This document shows positions 1 through 8,509 of a stretch of DNA of 59,684 nucleotides, in pieces. A program made the translations under genes and the position numbers. The notes beneath the pieces were generated by a model, which did not search any database, was not told where the DNA came from, and saw only the letters and a list, made by a program, of their open reading frames with translations. Source of the stretch: an uncultured bacterium (GTDB lineage: Bacteria > Desulfobacterota > GWC2-55-46); NCBI GenBank assembly GCA_905339405.1, contig CAJPGC010000012.1, positions 1 through 59,684 of the forward strand. The letters are read 5' to 3'. Each line of letters begins with the position of its first letter. The first letter of the stretch is position 1.

Positions 1-1
1 A

Positions 2-1015
2 AAGGAGCAGGCAGAAAAGCTCATACACGTTTCGAACCTCTACCATATCGAGACCCAGTCGCTTCTGGCGAAGATGCTGACTGAAAACTCTTTCGGCGAT
101 CGCGTGTTTTTCTGCAACTCCGGGGCTGAGGCCAACGAGGCCGCCATAAAGCTCGCGAGGAAGTATTTCAGCAACAAGGGAGAGGCCCGCTACCAGGTGC
201 TTACGATGGAGCAGTCTTTCCACGGTCGCACAATGGCGGCCCTGGCCGCTACAGGCCAGAAGAAGTACCAGGCGGGTTTCGAGCCCCTGCTGGAGAAGTT
301 CGTCCATGTTCCATTCAACGATATCGAGGCAGCCAAAAGGCTCATAAACAGCTCCACTGCCGCCGTTATGATAGAGCCGATACAGGGCGAGGGCGGGGTC
401 AACGTGCCCTCCGTCCAGTACATGAAGGAGCTGAGGGAGCTCTGCACAAAGGCCGGCGTGCTCCTCATATTCGACGAAGTACAGGTCGGGGTGGGGCGCA
501 CAGGCACGCTTTTCGCTTATGAGAACTTCGGGGTAACGCCGGACATAATGACCCTTGCCAAGGGGCTCGCCGGAGGCGTGGCAATAGGCGCGATGGTAGC
601 CACCGAAGATGTGGCGTCGGCTTTCGTGCCTGGCACGCACGCCTCGACCTTCGGCGGAAACCCGCTGGCTACTGCCGCTGGACTTGCCGCGTTGAAAGCA
701 ATAAAAGAAGAGGGCGTGCTCGATAATTGCAAGAAGGCCGGAGCGTACCTAGAAGGCAAGCTCAACGGTTTGAAGAGCAAGTACCCTTTCATAAAAGAGG
801 TGAGGGGCCGTGGCCTCATCCTCGGCATGGAGCTGGCCGAAGGCATAAAGGGCGGCGAGATCGTGAAAGAGTGCCTCTCAAAGGGCCTTCTCTTGAATTG
901 CGTAGGCGACAAGGTACTCCGCTTCATCCCGGCGCTCATAGTGACCGAGAAGGAAGTCGACGAGATGCTCTCGACTCTCGTCCCGGCGCTCGAGACGGCA
1001 GCCGGTCAGGTTTAA
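2..1015 (+). CDS. argD: acetylornithine aminotransferase (5' end cut by window edge)
   Basis: PLP-dependent class III aminotransferase that makes N-acetylornithine from N-acetylglutamate semialdehyde in arginine synthesis, in the cytoplasm. The frame is open from base 2, reading through HVSNLYHIETQS, so the first ATG at 74 is internal and the true start lies before the window. Visible motifs are CNSGAEANEAAIKLARKY (phosphate and substrate binding), IFDEVQVGVGRTG (the Asp pairs with the PLP ring) and TLAKGLAGG, which holds the PLP-binding lysine. The C-terminal domain is complete and the stop is at 1015. It lies 38 bases before argF on the same strand, as expected of an arginine operon. Succinyl-ornithine or 4-aminobutyrate aminotransferase are the alternatives, but argF and argG next door favour ArgD. 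Confidence 0.93.
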   Translation, partial: KEQAEKLIHVSNLYHIETQSLLAKMLTENSFGDRVFFCNSGAEANEAAIKLARKYFSNKGEARYQVLTMEQSFHGRTMAALAATGQKKYQAGFEPLLEKFVHVPFNDIEAAKRLINSSTAAVMIEPIQGEGGVNVPSVQYMKELRELCTKAGVLLIFDEVQVGVGRTGTLFAYENFGVTPDIMTLAKGLAGGVAIGAMVATEDVASAFVPGTHASTFGGNPLATAAGLAALKAIKEEGVLDNCKKAGAYLEGKLNGLKSKYPFIKEVRGRGLILGMELAEGIKGGEIVKECLSKGLLLNCVGDKVLRFIPALIVTEKEVDEMLSTLVPALETAAGQV

Positions 1016-1053
1016 CTGAATTCAGCGGTAAAGAAAGCGGAGAACAACTCATA

Positions 1054-1962
1054 ATGCACCTCCTTACGATAGCAGAACTTACAAAGCAGGAAGTAGACAG
1101 GCTCCTCGTGATGGCCGCCACAGGCAAGGCCCGCCACAAGATGGGCATACCGCATAATCCGCTGCGCGGGAAGACCCTGGGGCTCATATTCGAGAAGTCT
1201 TCGACGAGGACGCGCGTTTCTTTCGAGACGGCCATGTACCAGCTCGGCGGGGACGTCATCTTCATAAGCCAGCGGGACTCACAGATAGGCCGCGGCGAGC
1301 CGATTAAAGACACCAGCCGCGTCATGTCGAGGTACGTCGACGGCATAATCATCCGCACCTTCGGCCACGAGATAATAGAGGAGTACGCGAAGTACTCGAC
1401 GGTGCCCGTCATCAACGGACTCACCGACCTCCACCACCCTTGCCAGGTGCTGGCCGACGTCCTTACGATAATCGAGAAAAAAGGCGGCTACGAGGGCATG
1501 AAGGTCTGCTGGATAGGCGACGGCAACAACATGGCAAACTCGTGGATAGAAGCTGCCGGGGTTCTCGGCTTCGAGCTGGTTCTCGCGTGCCCGAAGGGCT
1601 ACTTCCCGCACGAGGGCATATTGAAGAAGGCGGCCTCCGCAAACCCGAAGATAAGGGTCACGGAGAGCGTCGAGGAAGCCGCAACCGGCGCCGACGTCCT
1701 CAACACCGACGTCTGGGCGTCCATGGGGCAGGAGGAAGAGGCCGAGGCGAGGAAAAAGGCCTTCGACGGCTTCCAGATAAACTCAAGGCTTCTGGGGCTC
1801 GCGAAAAAAGACGCCATAGTCCTCCACTGCCTGCCCGCGCACAGGGGCGAGGAGATAACCGACGAGGTGATGGAAGGGCCGCAGTCGGCTATTTGGGACG
1901 AAGCGGAGAACAGGCTGCACATACAGAAGGCGATTCTCGAGCGGCTGCTCGTTACTGCATAG
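1054..1962 (+). CDS. argF: ornithine carbamoyltransferase
   Basis: Joins ornithine and carbamoyl phosphate to give citrulline in arginine synthesis. The 302-residue protein has the family's usual length. It shows STRTRVSFE (carbamoyl-phosphate loop), the HPCQ motif within DLHHPCQVLADV, and the C-terminal HCLPAHRGEEI containing the catalytic Cys. The frame stays open upstream to 727, but that stretch overlaps argD and is unlike the family. The ATG at 1054 begins with MHLLTIAEL, a normal OTC N-terminus, so I chose it. The ribosome site is weak (GGAG about 10 bases before). The stop is followed at once by a long-hairpin repeat. Confidence 0.95.
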   Translation: MHLLTIAELTKQEVDRLLVMAATGKARHKMGIPHNPLRGKTLGLIFEKSSTRTRVSFETAMYQLGGDVIFISQRDSQIGRGEPIKDTSRVMSRYVDGIIIRTFGHEIIEEYAKYSTVPVINGLTDLHHPCQVLADVLTIIEKKGGYEGMKVCWIGDGNNMANSWIEAAGVLGFELVLACPKGYFPHEGILKKAASANPKIRVTESVEEAATGADVLNTDVWASMGQEEEAEARKKAFDGFQINSRLLGLAKKDAIVLHCLPAHRGEEITDEVMEGPQSAIWDEAENRLHIQKAILERLLVTA

Positions 1963-2085
1963 CAGACTGCCCAAAAAGCCCCATCTGCTGCGTTGTCATC
2001 GTCGCTCGTAATTGCGGCGTACAACAGAGTACGCCTCATTCCTCGCTCCTCGACGCCTTGCATATGGAGCTTTTTGAGAAGTCTG
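1963..2085. repeat. long-hairpin repeat, copy A
   Basis: Imperfect palindrome of about 120 bp starting directly after the argF stop. The outer arms pair CAGACT with AGTCTG, followed by a shared AAAAAGC/GCTTTTT block. The central stem is GGCGTAC (2016-2022) with GTACGCC (2029-2035) around a 6-base loop. It shares sequence with the copies at 9378-9701, but the outer and central stems differ by paired changes, so the fold is kept while the sequence drifts. It has no coding capacity that I trust. It could be a transcribed hairpin between argF and argG or a non-autonomous mobile palindrome. Confidence 0.8.
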
Positions 2086-2135
2086 AAGCAATTTGAATTT
2101 TTCAGCAAACTTAGAAAAAACTGAAGGGGCTTGTC

Positions 2136-3392
2136 ATGTCGAAAAGCATAAAAAGGGTTTCTTTAGCTTACTCCGGGGGTCTTGACACCTCGGTAATAAT
2201 GAAGTGGCTCATCGAGACCTACGGTTGCGAGGTCGTCGCTTTCTCGGCCGATATCGGCCAGGGCGACGTCGAGATAGACGCCATAAGGAAAAAAGCGCTC
2301 GCCACAGGAGCGAAGAAGGTCTACATAGAAGACCTCCGTGAGGAGTTCGTAAAAGACTTCGTATTCCCGATGCTCAGGGCGTCTTCCGTATACGAAGGCA
2401 CGTATCTCCTCGGCACTTCGATTGCCAGGCCCCTTATAGCAAAGGCGCAGATGGAGATCGCCGCCAGGGAGAACTGTGACGCCGTGTCCCACGGGGCGAC
2501 CGGCAAGGGCAACGACCAGGTCCGCTTCGAGCTGGCCTACTATTCCATGAACCCTCATATAAAGGTCATAGCACCCTGGAGGATATGGGATATGAAGGGC
2601 AGGGCCGACCTCGTGGCCTACGCAAGGAAGCACGGTATCCCGGTCTCCGTGACCAAGAAAAAGCCGTACAGCTCGGACGCCAACCTCTTCCACATAAGCT
2701 TTGAGGGAGGGATCCTCGAAGACCCCTGGGCAGAGCCGACTCCCGACATGTACACCATGAGCGTTTCTCCTGAAAAGGCCCCTAACAGGGCGACTTACAT
2801 CGAGATAGGCTTTGAGAATGGCAACCCGGTATCAGTTGACGGCAAGAGGCTGTCTCCGGCCAGCCTCCTCGCCCTCTTGAACAAAATCGGCGGGGCCAAC
2901 GGCGTCGGCAGAATGGACATGGTAGAGAACCGCTATGTCGGCATGAAGTCAAGGGGCGTCTATGAGACCCCGGGCGGCACGATACTCCATATCGCCAGAA
3001 GGGCCGTGGAATCGCTGACCATGGACAGGGAGCTGCTTCACCTGCGCGACAGCATGTCCCAGAAGTACGCCACGCTGGTCTACAACGGCTACTGGTTCTC
3101 GCCCGAGAGGCTGGCCCTCCAGTCGCTCATCGATTCGGCCACCTCGGGAGTCACTGGAGTAGCAAGGATAAAGCTCTACAAGGGCAACGCGATAGTCGCA
3201 GGAAGGAAGGCGGAGCAGTCGCTTTACCATCCTGACTTTGCCACCTTCGAAGAGGACACCGTTTACGACCAGAAGGACGCCGAGGGCTTCATCAAGATAA
3301 ACGCCCTGAGGCTCAAGATAAAGTCGATGGTCGACAAGGCCGCGAAGCCGAAGGCCCACAAAAAGGCCGCTTCAAAGAAAGGAAGAAAGTAA
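2136..3392 (+). CDS. argG: argininosuccinate synthase
   Basis: Condenses citrulline and aspartate using ATP, the penultimate step of arginine synthesis. The N-terminal PP-loop [11 protein letters not shown] binds ATP. Further family motifs are [14 protein letters not shown] and [16 protein letters not shown]. At 418 residues it is slightly longer than usual because of a Lys/Ala-rich tail (about the last 20 residues), which may be disordered. The start ATG follows a GAAGGGG stretch. It is separated from argF by the hairpin repeat and ends exactly where the next frame begins (TAA then TTG). No argH is seen in the window. Confidence 0.95.
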   Translation: MSKSIKRVSLAYSGGLDTSVIMKWLIETYGCEVVAFSADIGQGDVEIDAIRKKALATGAKKVYIEDLREEFVKDFVFPMLRASSVYEGTYLLGTSIARPLIAKAQMEIAARENCDAVSHGATGKGNDQVRFELAYYSMNPHIKVIAPWRIWDMKGRADLVAYARKHGIPVSVTKKKPYSSDANLFHISFEGGILEDPWAEPTPDMYTMSVSPEKAPNRATYIEIGFENGNPVSVDGKRLSPASLLALLNKIGGANGVGRMDMVENRYVGMKSRGVYETPGGTILHIARRAVESLTMDRELLHLRDSMSQKYATLVYNGYWFSPERLALQSLIDSATSGVTGVARIKLYKGNAIVAGRKAEQSLYHPDFATFEEDTVYDQKDAEGFIKINALRLKIKSMVDKAAKPKAHKKAASKKGRK

Positions 3393-4187
3393 TTGAAGCT
3401 CTGCAGGTTCAAGGCATCTGAAAAGATATCCTTCGGAATCATCGAGGGAGACTCGGTCTTCGAAATGGAGGGCGGCCTTTTTGAGGCGGCTTCAGGAGCC
3501 AAAAAGGGGAAGGAGCACAAGCTTGATTCGGTCAGGCTCCTTGCCCCTGTTCTGCCTTCCAAGATAGTGGCCGTAGGGCTCAACTACAAGGCGCACGCCG
3601 CCGAGTTCGGCAAGCCGTTGCCCGAAGAGCCGATGATATTCATAAAGCCCTCGACCGCGGTCATAGGCCCGGATGACGAGATAGTCTACCCTAGCCACAT
3701 GTCGCACAGGGTAGACTACGAAGGCGAGCTCGGGGTAGTCATCGGAAGGACGGCCAAAGAGGTCCAGGTAAAAGACGCGGCCGGGTACATCCTCGGCTAT
3801 ACCTGCGTGAACGACGTGACGGCCCGCGACCTGCAGGGCAAGGACATACAGTACACCAGGGCAAAGGGCTTCGATACCTTCGCCCCCATAGGCCCCGTGA
3901 TAGAGACTTCGCTCGACCCCACGGACGCGGCCATACAGACTTACCTCAACGGCCAACTGAAGCAGGACACCTCTTCCAAGGACATGATTTTCAACGTTTT
4001 TCAGCTCGTAAGCTTCGTGACGCACGTCATGACTCTCCTGCCAGGGGACATCATCACGACCGGCACGCCCTCCGGCATAGGCAAGATGAGGCCCGGGGAC
4101 GTCGTCGAGGTCAGGATAGAGGGGATAGGCGGCCTTAAAAACAGGGTAGTTGACGGCCAGGCGGCAAAAAAACTCTGGCTTGATTGA
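3393..4187 (+). CDS. fumarylacetoacetate hydrolase (FAH) family protein
   Basis: Divalent-metal enzyme of the FAH fold. Members hydrolyse or isomerise acyl-pyruvates or 2-hydroxyhepta-2,4-diene-1,7-dioate, and others are oxaloacetate decarboxylases. [13 protein letters not shown], the metal-ligand region [14 protein letters not shown] and [15 protein letters not shown] are all present. The length of 264 residues fits the single-domain family. The start is a TTG directly after the argG stop, with AAGGAAG about 7 bases upstream, so translation is probably coupled to argG. The substrate cannot be told from sequence. No aromatic-degradation genes are nearby, so a housekeeping role such as fumarylpyruvate or oxaloacetate clean-up is more likely than a catabolic one. 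Confidence 0.85.
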   Translation: MKLCRFKASEKISFGIIEGDSVFEMEGGLFEAASGAKKGKEHKLDSVRLLAPVLPSKIVAVGLNYKAHAAEFGKPLPEEPMIFIKPSTAVIGPDDEIVYPSHMSHRVDYEGELGVVIGRTAKEVQVKDAAGYILGYTCVNDVTARDLQGKDIQYTRAKGFDTFAPIGPVIETSLDPTDAAIQTYLNGQLKQDTSSKDMIFNVFQLVSFVTHVMTLLPGDIITTGTPSGIGKMRPGDVVEVRIEGIGGLKNRVVDGQAAKKLWLD

Positions 4188-4304
4188 ATTCCCCTCCGGG
4201 AATGGTTGAGATGGCATACCTATTCTTGGTAGTTGAACTGAAGGCCGTTTTGGTCTAATATATCCATCCCCATTCGCACCACAGCAAGGAGGTTTCAAGC
4301 ACTG

Positions 4305-5543
4305 ATGTCTGAAGATTATATCCAGGGTTTGTTCGCCGAAAGAATAGGCGGCAGCCTTTTCGGAAAAAGCCAGAAGATCTACAAGTTCGAGAAGATAAAG
4401 AGGGCGAAGGCCGAGGCGAAGAAGAACTCGCCCATGACCGAGCTCCTCGATTTCGGCGTCGGCGAGCCTGACGAGATGGCCTTCCCCCTCGTGGTCGAAG
4501 CCTTGAAGCTCGAGTGCGCCAAGGCCGAGAACAGGGGCTACTCCGACAACGGCATTGCCGAGCTGAAGGAAGCCGCGGCCAGGTACCTCGAGAAAGTCTA
4601 CGGAGTGCCCGGCATCGACCCGGCGAAGGAGATAATCCATTCCATCGGCTCCAAGCCCGCGCTCGCCATGATACCGGAGGCTTTCATAAACCCGGGCGAC
4701 GGCGTTCTCATGACCGTGCCCGGCTACCCCATCATGGCCACCCACACCGAGTGGAACGGCGGTAGGGTCGTGAAGCTCCCGCTGAAGGAAGAGAACGGTT
4801 TTTTGCCCGACCTAGACGCCTTGACTCCGGCGGACCTCAAGGGCGTAAAGCTCCTGTACATCAACTACCCGAACAACCCGACCGGGGCCGCAGCCACGCC
4901 CGAGTTCTTCAAGAAGGTCGTGGAGTTCGCGAAGAAGAACAGGATAATCGTCGTCCATGACGCCGCCTACGCGGCCCTGTCCTTCGACTCCAAGCCCTTG
5001 AGCTTCCTTTCGGTAGAAGGGGCCAAAGACGTCGGCATCGAGATACACTCCTTCTCGAAGGCCTACAACATGACCGGCTGGAGACTCGCTTTCGTGGCCG
5101 GAAACGAGAAGATAGTCGCTGGCTACGGACACGTTAAAGACAACTACGACTCCGGGCAGTTCATAGCGATACAGAAGGCAGGGATCCACGCCCTCGACCA
5201 CCCGGAGATAACAGACAAGATATCCGAGAAGTACAAAAGAAGGCTGAAGCTCATGGTAGAGGCCCTCAGCGCCTGCGGCTTCTCCGCGGTCATGCCGAAG
5301 GGGTCGTTCTACCTCTACGTCGGCGCGCCAAAGAAGGCGCAGAAGACGGGCACGGTCTTCAACAGCGCCGAGGACGTCTCCGAGTACTTCATAAAAGAGG
5401 CGCATATCTCGACCGTGCCCTGGGACGACGTGGGCCAGTACCTGCGCTTCTCTGCGACTTTCATCGCCAAGAACAAGGACGACGAGTACAGGGTAATAGA
5501 AGAGATGAAAAAAAGGCTTAAGGCCCTGGAGCTGCAGTTCTGA
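4305..5543 (+). CDS. dapL: LL-diaminopimelate aminotransferase-like PLP enzyme
   Basis: Class I/II aminotransferase that would convert tetrahydrodipicolinate directly to LL-diaminopimelate for lysine and peptidoglycan. The 412-residue protein carries FGVGEPDEMAF near the N-terminus, YPNNPTGA, HDAAYAAL and the PLP-lysine motif SFSKAYNMTGWR. These match the DapL/alanine-transaminase-like group better than aspartate aminotransferase. A strong ribosome site, AAGGAGGT at 4286-4293, lies 11 bases before the ATG. It is 117 bases beyond the FAH gene, so it may have its own promoter. Other lysine genes are not in the window, so the exact substrate is an inference from motif resemblance. Confidence 0.8.
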   Translation: MSEDYIQGLFAERIGGSLFGKSQKIYKFEKIKRAKAEAKKNSPMTELLDFGVGEPDEMAFPLVVEALKLECAKAENRGYSDNGIAELKEAAARYLEKVYGVPGIDPAKEIIHSIGSKPALAMIPEAFINPGDGVLMTVPGYPIMATHTEWNGGRVVKLPLKEENGFLPDLDALTPADLKGVKLLYINYPNNPTGAAATPEFFKKVVEFAKKNRIIVVHDAAYAALSFDSKPLSFLSVEGAKDVGIEIHSFSKAYNMTGWRLAFVAGNEKIVAGYGHVKDNYDSGQFIAIQKAGIHALDHPEITDKISEKYKRRLKLMVEALSACGFSAVMPKGSFYLYVGAPKKAQKTGTVFNSAEDVSEYFIKEAHISTVPWDDVGQYLRFSATFIAKNKDDEYRVIEEMKKRLKALELQF

Positions 5544-5572
5544 TAAGGCGCGCCGGGAGAAAATGACAGGAC

Positions 5573-5604
5573 GGGCCTGGACCGCCTCGGCGTCCAGGCC
5601 CTTT
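5573..5604 (+). terminator. rho-independent-like hairpin after dapL
   Basis: Perfect 10-bp stem (GGGCCTGGAC at 5573-5582, GTCCAGGCCC at 5592-5601) with a short TTT tail. The tail is short, so termination may be partial. It lies just upstream of folK. Confidence 0.55.
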
Positions 5605-5612
5605 GATATTTC

Positions 5613-6095
5613 ATGATAGCTTACATTGCGATAGGTTCAAACCTCGGCGACAGGCTCGACAACGTGAAAAAGGCCGTTCTTCGAGCAGCCGACGAGGAGA
5701 AAGCGACCCTTGTCTTCATGAGCTCCTTTTACGAGACCGAGCCCTGGGGCATAAAGGAACAGCCCGCCTTCATCAACGCCGTGATGGGGGTCGAAACCGA
5801 ATTGGCGCCCGCCGCCCTCCTTGCCCATCTGAAGGCGGTCGAGGCAGGGTTGGGCCGCCAGATGTCAGAGCGCTGGGGGCCCCGGGTCATAGACCTCGAC
5901 ATAATCTTCTACGACGGCCTCGTCATCGACGAGAAGGGCCTGAAAATACCCCATCCGTCGGCGCATGAGCGCGCCTTCGTCATGGTACCGCTGGCCGAGA
6001 TAGCCCCGGAGTTTGTCCATCCGGTCCTCGGCAGGAGCGCGGCCGAGATAGCCGGAGGGCTCGACAAGTCAGGCGTTAAAAAGCTGGAGATATAG
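5613..6095 (+). CDS. folK: 2-amino-4-hydroxy-6-hydroxymethyldihydropteridine pyrophosphokinase
   Basis: Transfers pyrophosphate from ATP to the pterin alcohol in folate synthesis. The 160-residue length is typical of a stand-alone HPPK. Motifs are IAIGSNLGDR at the N-terminus, TEPWGIKEQPAFINAV, the metal/ATP signature GPRVIDLDIIFYDG and HPSAHERAFVMVPLAEI. No clear Shine-Dalgarno is visible, and the hairpin 5573-5604 lies within the leader. The stop overlaps the start of the following small YHS gene by one base. Confidence 0.93.
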   Translation: MIAYIAIGSNLGDRLDNVKKAVLRAADEEKATLVFMSSFYETEPWGIKEQPAFINAVMGVETELAPAALLAHLKAVEAGLGRQMSERWGPRVIDLDIIFYDGLVIDEKGLKIPHPSAHERAFVMVPLAEIAPEFVHPVLGRSAAEIAGGLDKSGVKKLEI

Positions 6096-6364
6096 TGAAG
6101 AGCGTCCTCATATTGCTGGTTGTTTTTTTCTGCGTCCGGGCCCTGAAGAAGCACCTCGAGGGCAGGAACGCGCAAAAAGCGGCCCCCGCACCTCCCACGC
6201 CGCCAAAAGAGCAGCCGGGCGCCCCGCGCCAGAAGGCCGAGGAGATGGCCCAGGACCCGGTCTGCGGGAGCTACGTGCCTTTGAGCGCGGCGATAAAGTC
6301 GACCGTCGAGGGCAAGACCGTCTTTTTCTGCTCAGACGATTGCCGCGAGAAGTTCGCGCCTTGA
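6095..6364 (+). CDS. small membrane-anchored YHS-domain protein
   Basis: An 89-residue protein. It has one N-terminal hydrophobic segment (about residues 3-15, SVLILLVVFFCV), then a basic and Pro/Ala-rich linker to about residue 50. A YHS domain with DPVCGSYVP and FFCSDDCREKF follows. The Cys residues are those that bind metal in YHS/TRASH modules. The GTG start overlaps the folK stop, so it is translationally coupled. YHS domains often accompany metal handling, but no metal transporter lies nearby, so the partner is unknown. Proteins of this layout are widespread but uncharacterised. Confidence 0.75.
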   Translation: MKSVLILLVVFFCVRALKKHLEGRNAQKAAPAPPTPPKEQPGAPRQKAEEMAQDPVCGSYVPLSAAIKSTVEGKTVFFCSDDCREKFAP

Positions 6365-6383
6365 AACTGCCACTTGTTTTCAG

Positions 6384-6412
6384 TTGACGGGGAAGCTGGA
6401 GATTGCTATTCT
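6384..6412 (+). promoter_or_regulatory. sigma-70 type promoter candidate
   Basis: TTGACG (6384-6389), a 17-base spacer, then TATTCT (6407-6412), about 110 bases before the aldolase start. Found by consensus reading only. Confidence 0.4.
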
Positions 6413-6519
6413 GACATATTGTTTGAATGTTCTTTTATGGTAGCCGAACCGCTTGATTTGAAAGGTTTTTGTCCGGGGAAACCGGCGCTAAAATATAAAC
6501 GTAAAAGGGAGGGGTCACA

Positions 6520-7323
6520 ATGGATTGGGGGATGAAGAACCGTCTTTCGAGGATAATACGTCCGGAGACCGGAAGGACGGTCATGCTCGCCGTCGACCAC
6601 GGCTACTTCCTGGGGCCCACGTCGGGCCTTGAAGACCCGGCGAAGACGATAGAGCCGCTCGTCAAATATGCCGACTGCCTCATGCTCACAAGGGGCGTCC
6701 TCCGCAGTTCAGTGAATACCGGCGTCGACGTGCCCATCATGCTCCGCGTCTCCGGCGGCACCAGCATACTCGGCACTCTCGCTGACGAGGGCACGACCGT
6801 TTCCATCAGGGACGCCATAAGGATGAACGTCTCGGGCGTGGCGATGTCGATATTCGTCGGCTCCGACCTTGAAAGAAAATCCCTCCTCGGGCTCGCAGAC
6901 CTCATAAACGAGGCGCAGGAGTTCGGCATCCCGGTGCTGGCAGTGACGGCCGTGGGCAAGGACATGAACAGGGACGCGAGGTACCTGTCCCTGGCGTGCA
7001 GGATAGCGGCCGAGCTCGGGGCGCACGTCGTCAAGACCTACTACTGCGACGAGTTCGAGAAGGTCGTCAAGACCTGCCCCGTGCCGGTAGTCATCGCGGG
7101 CGGCAAGAAGATACCGGAGAAGGAAGCCATAGAGCTTTCGTACAACGCCGTCGTAAGGGGAGCGGCCGGAGTTGACATGGGCAGGAACATATTCCAGTCC
7201 GAGCACCCGGTCGCCATGATAAAGACAGTGAGGGAGATAGTCCACAAGGACCTCGACCCGGCAAAGGCGTGGGACATGTTCAACACGCTCGCCAATGAAA
7301 AGGCCCCTTCCAGGGCGAAGTAA
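6520..7323 (+). CDS. LsrF/DhnA-type class I aldolase or thiolase
   Basis: TIM-barrel Schiff-base enzyme of the DeoC/LacD/FbaB group, 267 residues. The N-terminal MLAVDHGYFLGPTSGL and the catalytic-lysine segment HVVKTYYCDEF resemble LsrF, the thiolase of autoinducer-2 catabolism, and archaeal-type 2-amino-3,7-dideoxy-heptulosonate synthases. The phosphate-binding end is GAAGVDMGRNIFQ. The ribosome site GGGAGGGG precedes the ATG well. The next gene, 21 bases on, is a zinc alcohol dehydrogenase, so the two probably act on one substrate. No other lsr genes are present, so AI-2 processing is not supported. Canonical aroC, aroK and aroB are present elsewhere, including a bacterial-type 3-dehydroquinate synthase, which argues against the archaeal shikimate route. 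Confidence 0.8.
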   Translation: MDWGMKNRLSRIIRPETGRTVMLAVDHGYFLGPTSGLEDPAKTIEPLVKYADCLMLTRGVLRSSVNTGVDVPIMLRVSGGTSILGTLADEGTTVSIRDAIRMNVSGVAMSIFVGSDLERKSLLGLADLINEAQEFGIPVLAVTAVGKDMNRDARYLSLACRIAAELGAHVVKTYYCDEFEKVVKTCPVPVVIAGGKKIPEKEAIELSYNAVVRGAAGVDMGRNIFQSEHPVAMIKTVREIVHKDLDPAKAWDMFNTLANEKAPSRAK

Positions 7324-7344
7324 AAAACATCCGGAGGTAAGCCT

Positions 7345-8370
7345 GTGAGGGCTGCCGTTTATTACAACAACAGGGACGTGCGCGTTGAGGAGAGGCCTGT
7401 GCCGGCCGTCGGAGCCGGAGAGGCGCTGGTGAAGATTGAGGCCAGCGGCATCTGCGGCAGCGACGTCATGGAGTGGTACAGGATAAAGAAGGCCCCGCTG
7501 GTGCTCGGCCACGAGATAACCGGCACCATAACCGCCGTAGGACAGGGCGTCTCCCGCTTCCAGCCCGGCGACAGGGTCACCGTGGCCCACCACGTCCCGT
7601 GCAATACGTGCAGGTACTGCCTCGCCGGAAACCACTCGGTCTGCGATACGCTCCGCACGACGAACTTCGACCCGGGCGGGTTCTGCGAGTTCGTGAGGGT
7701 GCCCGCCATAAACGTGGACAGGGGCACTTTCATCCTCCCCGGCTCCGTGAGCTTCGCTGAAGGCACGTTCGTCGAGCCCCTCGGCTGCGTCGTGCGGGCC
7801 TTCAGGATGGCCAGGTTCACTCCCGGCACCGACGTCCTCGTAATCGGCAGCGGCATGTCCGGGCTCCTCCACATAAAGCTCGCGAAGGCCCTCGGGGCCG
7901 GAAAAATTGCCGCCACCGACATAAACGACTTCAGGCTGAAGGCCGCAGAAAATGCCGGGGCCGACGCGGTCTTCAGGGGCGATAAGGTCGACGTCCCGGC
8001 TTCGGTAAAGGGTGCGCTCGGCAATCTTCCGGGCCTCGTCATCGTGTGCGCCTCGAGCGACCCGGCCATAGCGCAGGCCTTGAAGAGCGTCGACAGGGGC
8101 GGCACCCTGATACTTTTCGCACCGAAAGAGCCGGGCGGGACTTATCCTTTCCCGCTTTTCGACCTGTGGCGCGACAACATCACGATAATAAATTCATACG
8201 CCTCTCCGCCGCTCGACACTCAGATGGCCATAGACCTCATCGCGGCGAAGAGGGTCGTAGTGAGCGACATGATAACCCACAGGCTCGGCCTGGGGCAGGC
8301 CCAGGAGGGCTTCCGCCTCGCAGCGCAGGCCGCGGATTCGATCAAAGTTGTGATAGAGCCGCAGAGATAG
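7345..8370 (+). CDS. zinc-dependent medium-chain alcohol dehydrogenase
   Basis: MDR-family NAD(P)-dependent dehydrogenase of 341 residues, in the sorbitol/threonine dehydrogenase group. Catalytic zinc ligands are in ASGICGSDVMEW and LGHEITGTI. The structural-zinc cysteines occur as CNTCRYCLAGNHSVC. The Rossmann motif is VIGSGMSG. The GTG start has GGAGGT 6 bases upstream. It probably forms a two-gene unit with the LsrF-like aldolase. The substrate is unknown; a sugar or polyol is plausible from the family. Confidence 0.87.
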   Translation: MRAAVYYNNRDVRVEERPVPAVGAGEALVKIEASGICGSDVMEWYRIKKAPLVLGHEITGTITAVGQGVSRFQPGDRVTVAHHVPCNTCRYCLAGNHSVCDTLRTTNFDPGGFCEFVRVPAINVDRGTFILPGSVSFAEGTFVEPLGCVVRAFRMARFTPGTDVLVIGSGMSGLLHIKLAKALGAGKIAATDINDFRLKAAENAGADAVFRGDKVDVPASVKGALGNLPGLVIVCASSDPAIAQALKSVDRGGTLILFAPKEPGGTYPFPLFDLWRDNITIINSYASPPLDTQMAIDLIAAKRVVVSDMITHRLGLGQAQEGFRLAAQAADSIKVVIEPQR

Positions 8371-8382
8371 TTTTGCAAAGTC

Positions 8383-8469
8383 GTCATCCTGAGGAGCCGA
8401 AGGCGACGAAGGATCTCGCAAATCATCTCCGCCGCCGGCTCAGAGATTCTTCGCTTCGCTCAGAATGAC
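8383..8469. repeat. REP-like palindrome before nadK
   Basis: Imperfect inverted repeat: GTCATCCTGAGGAGCCG at the left, and GAGATTCTTCGC then TCAGAATGAC at the right. It is of the short-palindrome type seen in many bacterial intergenic regions. Its last bases contain the ATG at 8465 that would extend nadK, which argues that this ATG is not the real start. Confidence 0.7.
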
Positions 8470-8509
8470 GGATAAGAAAGTTTTCAGCAATCTTTTTGCC
8501 GGAGGAGCA

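Noticed and set aside
727-1053. N-terminal extension of argF
   Set aside because: The open frame overlaps argD entirely and is not OTC-like. ATG 1054 gives the normal protein.
3492-4745. 417-codon minus-strand frame spanning the FAH gene and dapL
   Set aside because: Crosses two well-supported genes and an intergenic gap. The translation is typical shadow composition.
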